From Lonsdalea britannica (GTDB lineage Bacteria; Pseudomonadota; Gammaproteobacteria; Enterobacterales; Enterobacteriaceae), in NCBI RefSeq assembly GCF_946477055.1, contig NZ_CAMKXG010000042.1, forward strand, positions 1 to 17,833: 17,833 bases of DNA, written 5' to 3'. Below the pieces are notes generated by a model. That model was not told where the DNA came from. It was given only the letters and a program-made list of their open reading frames with translations, and did no database searches. Position 1 is the first letter of the stretch. The number at the start of each line of letters is the position of its first letter. Both the position numbers and the translations under genes were made by a program. Below, one piece after another: positions 15,179 through 17,833 of this stretch.

Positions 15179-16822
15179 ATGGCTAATCACCCGAGAGCTG
15201 GACAACCTACCCGGCAGAGCGACTTGATTAACGTCGCGCAGTTGACGTCACAGTATTACGTGTTGCAACCGGACCCCACTAACCCGGCCCACGCCGTGAA
15301 ATTCGGCACCTCCGGCCACCGCGGCAGCGCGGCGCGCAACAGTTTTAATGAAGCGCACATTCTGGCTATTGCTCAGGCGATCGCCGAAGAGCGCAGTCGC
15401 CAGGGGATTAGCGGTCCTTGTTACGTGGGGAAAGACACGCATGCGCTGTCTGAACCCGCGTTTATTTCCGTTCTGGAAGTGCTGACGGCGAATGGTGTGG
15501 ATGTCATTATCCAGCAGGATAACGGCTTCACTCCGACCCCGGCCGTCTCCAACGCAATCCTGACGCATAACCGTAACGGCGGCGCGTTGGCGGATGGCAT
15601 CGTCATTACGCCGTCGCATAACCCGCCGGAAGACGGCGGCATCAAATACAATCCCCCCAATGGCGGACCGGCAGACACCAATCTGACCAGCGTCATCGAA
15701 AAGCGTGCCAACGCGCTGCTGGCAGAAGCATTGTGCGGTGTTAAGCGTCAGACCATGGACGAAGCCAAACGCGGCGGTCATCTTCACGAACAGGATCTGG
15801 TGCAGGCCTACGTGGAAGGGCTGGGTGAGGTCGTCGATATGGCGGCCATTCAGCGCGCCGGGTTGAAACTGGGCGTCGATCCTCTGGGCGGTTCTGGTAT
15901 CGCCTACTGGCAGCGGATCGCCGAGCACTACAAGCTGGATCTGACCATGGTTAACGACGAAGTTGACCAGACGTTCCGCTTTATGACGCTGGACCACGAT
16001 GGCGTCATTCGTATGGACTGCTCATCGGAGTTCGCCATGGCCGGACTGCTGGCGCTGCGCGACAAGTTCGATCTGGCCTTCGCCAACGATCCGGACTACG
16101 ACCGCCACGGCATTGTGACTCCTGCCGGGCTGATGAATCCGAATCATTACCTCGCCGTCGCTATCAATTACCTGTTCCAACATCGTCCGCAGTGGAGCGA
16201 CAGCGTCGCCGTCGGTAAAACGCTGGTGTCCAGCGCGATGATCGACCGGGTGGTCAACGATTTGGGCCGCAAGCTGGTGGAAGTGCCGGTCGGCTTCAAA
16301 TGGTTTGTCGATGGACTGTTCGACGGCAGTCTGGGCTTCGGCGGTGAAGAAAGCGCTGGCGCTTCCTTCCTGCGTTTCGACACCCAGCCGTGGTCAACCG
16401 ACAAAGATGGCATCATCATGTGCCTGCTGGCGGCGGAAATCACAGCCGTGACCGGTAAGAACCCGCAGCAACACTATGATGAATTGGCGAAACGCTTCGG
16501 CGCGCCTAGCTATAACCGGATTCAGGCTCCGGCCACGCACGCGCAAAAAGCCGCGTTGTCCAAGCTGTCGCCGGAACAGGTTTCCGCGAGTACGCTGGCG
16601 GGCGACCCGATTACCGCGCGTCTGACTACCGCGCCGGGCAATGGCGCGTCCATCGGTGGGCTGAAGGTGATTACGGACAACGGCTGGTTTGCCGCGCGTC
16701 CTTCCGGCACGGAAGAAGCCTACAAAATCTATTGCGAAAGTTTCCTCGGCGATGAACATCTGCGGAAAATTGAAAAAGAAGCGGTAGAGATTGTCAGCGA
16801 AGTGCTGAACAACGCGAAGTAA
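15179..16822 (+). CDS. pgm: Phosphoglucomutase (alpha-D-glucose)
   Basis: Interconverts glucose-1-P and glucose-6-P, supplying UDP-glucose for envelope polysaccharides and linking glycogen and galactose metabolism to glycolysis. Of 547 aa (546 in E. coli), the early signature is [11 protein letters not shown] (40-50), the catalytic phosphoserine Ser146 is in TPSHNPP, the Mg-binding loop is DPDYDRH (Asp304, 306 and 308), the sugar loop is GGEESAG (Glu390-Glu391-Ser392), and the phosphate-binding loop RPSGTEE is near the C-terminus. The ATG at 15179 follows AGGAAAACAAGGCA. It forms the conserved seqA-pgm pair and ends at a strong terminator. Confidence 0.98.
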   Translation: MANHPRAGQPTRQSDLINVAQLTSQYYVLQPDPTNPAHAVKFGTSGHRGSAARNSFNEAHILAIAQAIAEERSRQGISGPCYVGKDTHALSEPAFISVLEVLTANGVDVIIQQDNGFTPTPAVSNAILTHNRNGGALADGIVITPSHNPPEDGGIKYNPPNGGPADTNLTSVIEKRANALLAEALCGVKRQTMDEAKRGGHLHEQDLVQAYVEGLGEVVDMAAIQRAGLKLGVDPLGGSGIAYWQRIAEHYKLDLTMVNDEVDQTFRFMTLDHDGVIRMDCSSEFAMAGLLALRDKFDLAFANDPDYDRHGIVTPAGLMNPNHYLAVAINYLFQHRPQWSDSVAVGKTLVSSAMIDRVVNDLGRKLVEVPVGFKWFVDGLFDGSLGFGGEESAGASFLRFDTQPWSTDKDGIIMCLLAAEITAVTGKNPQQHYDELAKRFGAPSYNRIQAPATHAQKAALSKLSPEQVSASTLAGDPITARLTTAPGNGASIGGLKVITDNGWFAARPSGTEEAYKIYCESFLGDEHLRKIEKEAVEIVSEVLNNAK

Positions 16823-16844
16823 CGTTCGCTACCTCGCGAAACCT

Positions 16845-16871
16845 AAAAGGCACCGATGACGGTGCCTTTTT
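16845..16871 (+). terminator. Rho-independent terminator of seqA-pgm
   Basis: An 11-bp stem AAAAGGCACCG / CGGTGCCTTTT with loop ATGA and a run of five T. It lies 23 nt after the pgm stop codon. Confidence 0.93.
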
Positions 16872-17083
16872 GTTATCAGCCGGAACGTCAGCGATGAAGA
16901 GGGATGACCGCCGCTTCAGCCTCCTGTGGCTTCAAAGCTCTGCGAATATTTTATCTGACGGAACCCGTTTCTTTACCCCAGATTGGTCGCAGGGGAGACG
17001 CAGCGCCGCGGTTTCTCATGCAGGGGATATTCCGCTGTCCCTAACGGGGGGGATATGTCATCAAAAATTTGGTTTGACCGCCG
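16872..17083. other. pgm-EamA spacer, nothing recognised
   Basis: About 212 bases between the pgm terminator and the stop codon of the EamA gene. Short open frames run through it on the plus strand, but they continue antisense into the EamA gene and have no recognisable domains or ribosome binding sites. A G-run of seven lies at about 17046-17052. No terminator for the EamA gene is evident. Confidence 0.5.
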
Positions 17084-17512
17084 TTATCCGAGTGCGACCA
17101 GCAGCGCCCCTGCTGAGATCAGCGCGACGCCCACGCCCGCCAGCAGAGAGATTTTTTCACCCAGCAAGATCACCGCTAAAATGATGGCGAAGACGACGCT
17201 CAGCTTGTCTATCGGGGCGACCTGCGCCACCGAGCCGTTTTTGAGCGCCATAAAATAAAACAGCCACGACATGGCCCCGGCGACGCCGCTCAGGACGATG
17301 AACAGCATGGCTTTATGCTGCGTCAGAATCGCACCGACCAGACCCAGCTTGCCCTGCGCGACGACAACGCCGACCAGAAACAGGGCCATGATGACGGCGC
17401 GCACGGCGGTCGCCGTATTGGCGTCCAGCTGCTGTAGGCCCACCTTTCCGAATACCGCTACCAGTGCGGCGCACAGCGCGGATAACAGCGCATAAATCAA
17501 CCAACTGCTCAT
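17084..17512 (-). CDS. Small EamA-family (DMT) transporter
   Basis: A 142-aa hydrophobic inner-membrane protein of one EamA unit, about five helices: roughly 4-24, 32-53, 66-86, 88-110 and 113-140. Motifs typical of the family are visible, including GKVGLQQLD, AVRAVIMA, the segment SWLFYFMALKNGSVAQVAPIDKLS and LGEKIS near the last helix. Half-size single-domain members normally pair to form a transporter. The substrate is unknown. The ATG at 17512 is preceded by AGGGGA; a GTG one codon earlier is possible. It lies just downstream of kdpE on the same strand, about 77 nt away, without evident functional connection. Confidence 0.85.
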   Translation of the reverse strand: MSSWLIYALLSALCAALVAVFGKVGLQQLDANTATAVRAVIMALFLVGVVVAQGKLGLVGAILTQHKAMLFIVLSGVAGAMSWLFYFMALKNGSVAQVAPIDKLSVVFAIILAVILLGEKISLLAGVGVALISAGALLVALG

Positions 17513-17574
17513 CACTTTTGTCCCCTGTAAAAATAAGCGGAAATGCTACTCCAGCCTCATGCGAAAGGCTATCT

Positions 17575-17604
17575 TCAGGGGATGAAACGTCAGGGGATGA
17601 AACG
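17575..17604. repeat. 15-bp tandem direct repeat at the kdpE stop codon
   Basis: TCAGGGGATGAAACG occurs twice back to back with no mismatch (17575-17589 and 17590-17604). On the minus strand each unit reads as the codons for Arg-Phe-Ile-Pro-stop, so the end of kdpE including its stop codon is duplicated in frame. Confidence 0.9.
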
Positions 17605-17833
17605 ATAGCCGACGGCGGTCTCCGTAACCAGGTGCCGCGGGCGGGCGGGGTCCTGCTCCAGTTTTTGGCGCAGATGTCCCATATAGATGCGCAGGTAATG
17701 ACTGTTCTCCACCGCGTTGGGGCCCCAGACATCGTTTAGCAACTGGCGCTGCGTGAGGACTTTGCCGGGATTGGCGACTAGCAGGGACAGCAGACGGAAC
17801 TCCGTGGGCGTGAGATGCAGCGTTTCGCCATGA
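17590..17833 (-). CDS. kdpE: KdpE response regulator, C-terminal part (cut by window edge)
   Basis: Response regulator of the KdpD-KdpE system, which activates the high-affinity potassium pump kdpFABC under K+ limitation. Only the last 80 or so codons are in the window: the OmpR/PhoB-type winged-helix DNA-binding domain, with LTPTEFRLLSLL, the turn NPGKVLTQRQLL, the recognition segment SHYLRIYMGHLRQKLEQD and the final hairpin ETAVGYRFIP. This agrees almost residue for residue with E. coli KdpE. The receiver domain and start lie beyond the right edge. The stop codon is inside a 15-bp tandem duplication (17575-17604), so a second in-frame RFIP-stop follows. Confidence 0.93.
   Translation of the reverse strand, partial: HGETLHLTPTEFRLLSLLVANPGKVLTQRQLLNDVWGPNAVENSHYLRIYMGHLRQKLEQDPARPRHLVTETAVGYRFIP

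Noticed and set aside
17046..17052. G-run of seven as a phase-variation tract
   Set aside because: It is in a spacer, not in a coding frame or between promoter boxes, so a length change would have no visible effect.
16870..17184. Possible small plus-strand gene of 104 codons after pgm
   Set aside because: It begins in the pgm terminator, has no ribosome binding site or domain and runs antisense into the EamA gene.

Overview
The window looks like a chromosomal segment of a moderately GC-rich member of the Enterobacterales. Almost every protein closely matches an Escherichia coli counterpart, and the gene order (tRNA cluster, asnB, nag genes, glnS, fur, fldA, ybfE, ybfF, seqA, pgm, then kdpE) follows the E. 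coli backbone. The differences (no nagD after nagC, a NagE of unusual domain content, a chemoreceptor between fldA and ybfE) suggest a plant- or environment-associated relative such as the Pectobacteriaceae, but the genus is an inference that I cannot settle from sequence alone.

Layout. 1-490: five tRNA genes on the minus strand (Met, Gln-CTG, Gln-TTG, Leu-TAG, Met), read leftwards from a strong stringent-type promoter at 529-557; the leftmost tRNA is cut by the window edge. 714-2375: asnB on the minus strand with its own terminator. 2683-5889: the nagB-nagA-nagC operon on the minus strand, for GlcNAc-6-P catabolism plus its repressor. 5890-6193: a compact divergent control region with a CRP site and two NagC-like half-palindromic sites. 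6194-7669: nagE, the GlcNAc PTS permease, which here has only IIC and IIB domains. 7880-9538: glnS. 9623-10069 fur and 10415-10927 fldA, both minus. 11316-12989: a Tar-type chemoreceptor behind an AT-rich leader. 13169-14398: ybfE and ybfF, minus. 14618-16822: seqA-pgm, plus. 17084-17512: a small EamA transporter, minus. 17590-17833: the 3' end of kdpE, minus.

How the genes fit together. NagE imports and phosphorylates GlcNAc, NagA deacetylates it, NagB deaminates it to fructose-6-P, and NagC senses GlcNAc-6-P and represses both divergent transcripts. With no IIA domain on NagE, phosphate presumably comes from the glucose IIA protein (Crr) encoded elsewhere. Fur and flavodoxin connect iron and redox control. 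SeqA and Pgm form a conserved two-gene unit.

Most of the window is ordinary core genome and I see no undescribed multi-gene system. The points most worth a second look are the IIA-less NagE, the inserted chemoreceptor with an NWEKF tail, a 15-bp tandem duplication that copies the kdpE stop codon, the GATC cluster upstream of seqA, and several hairpins in untranslated regions.
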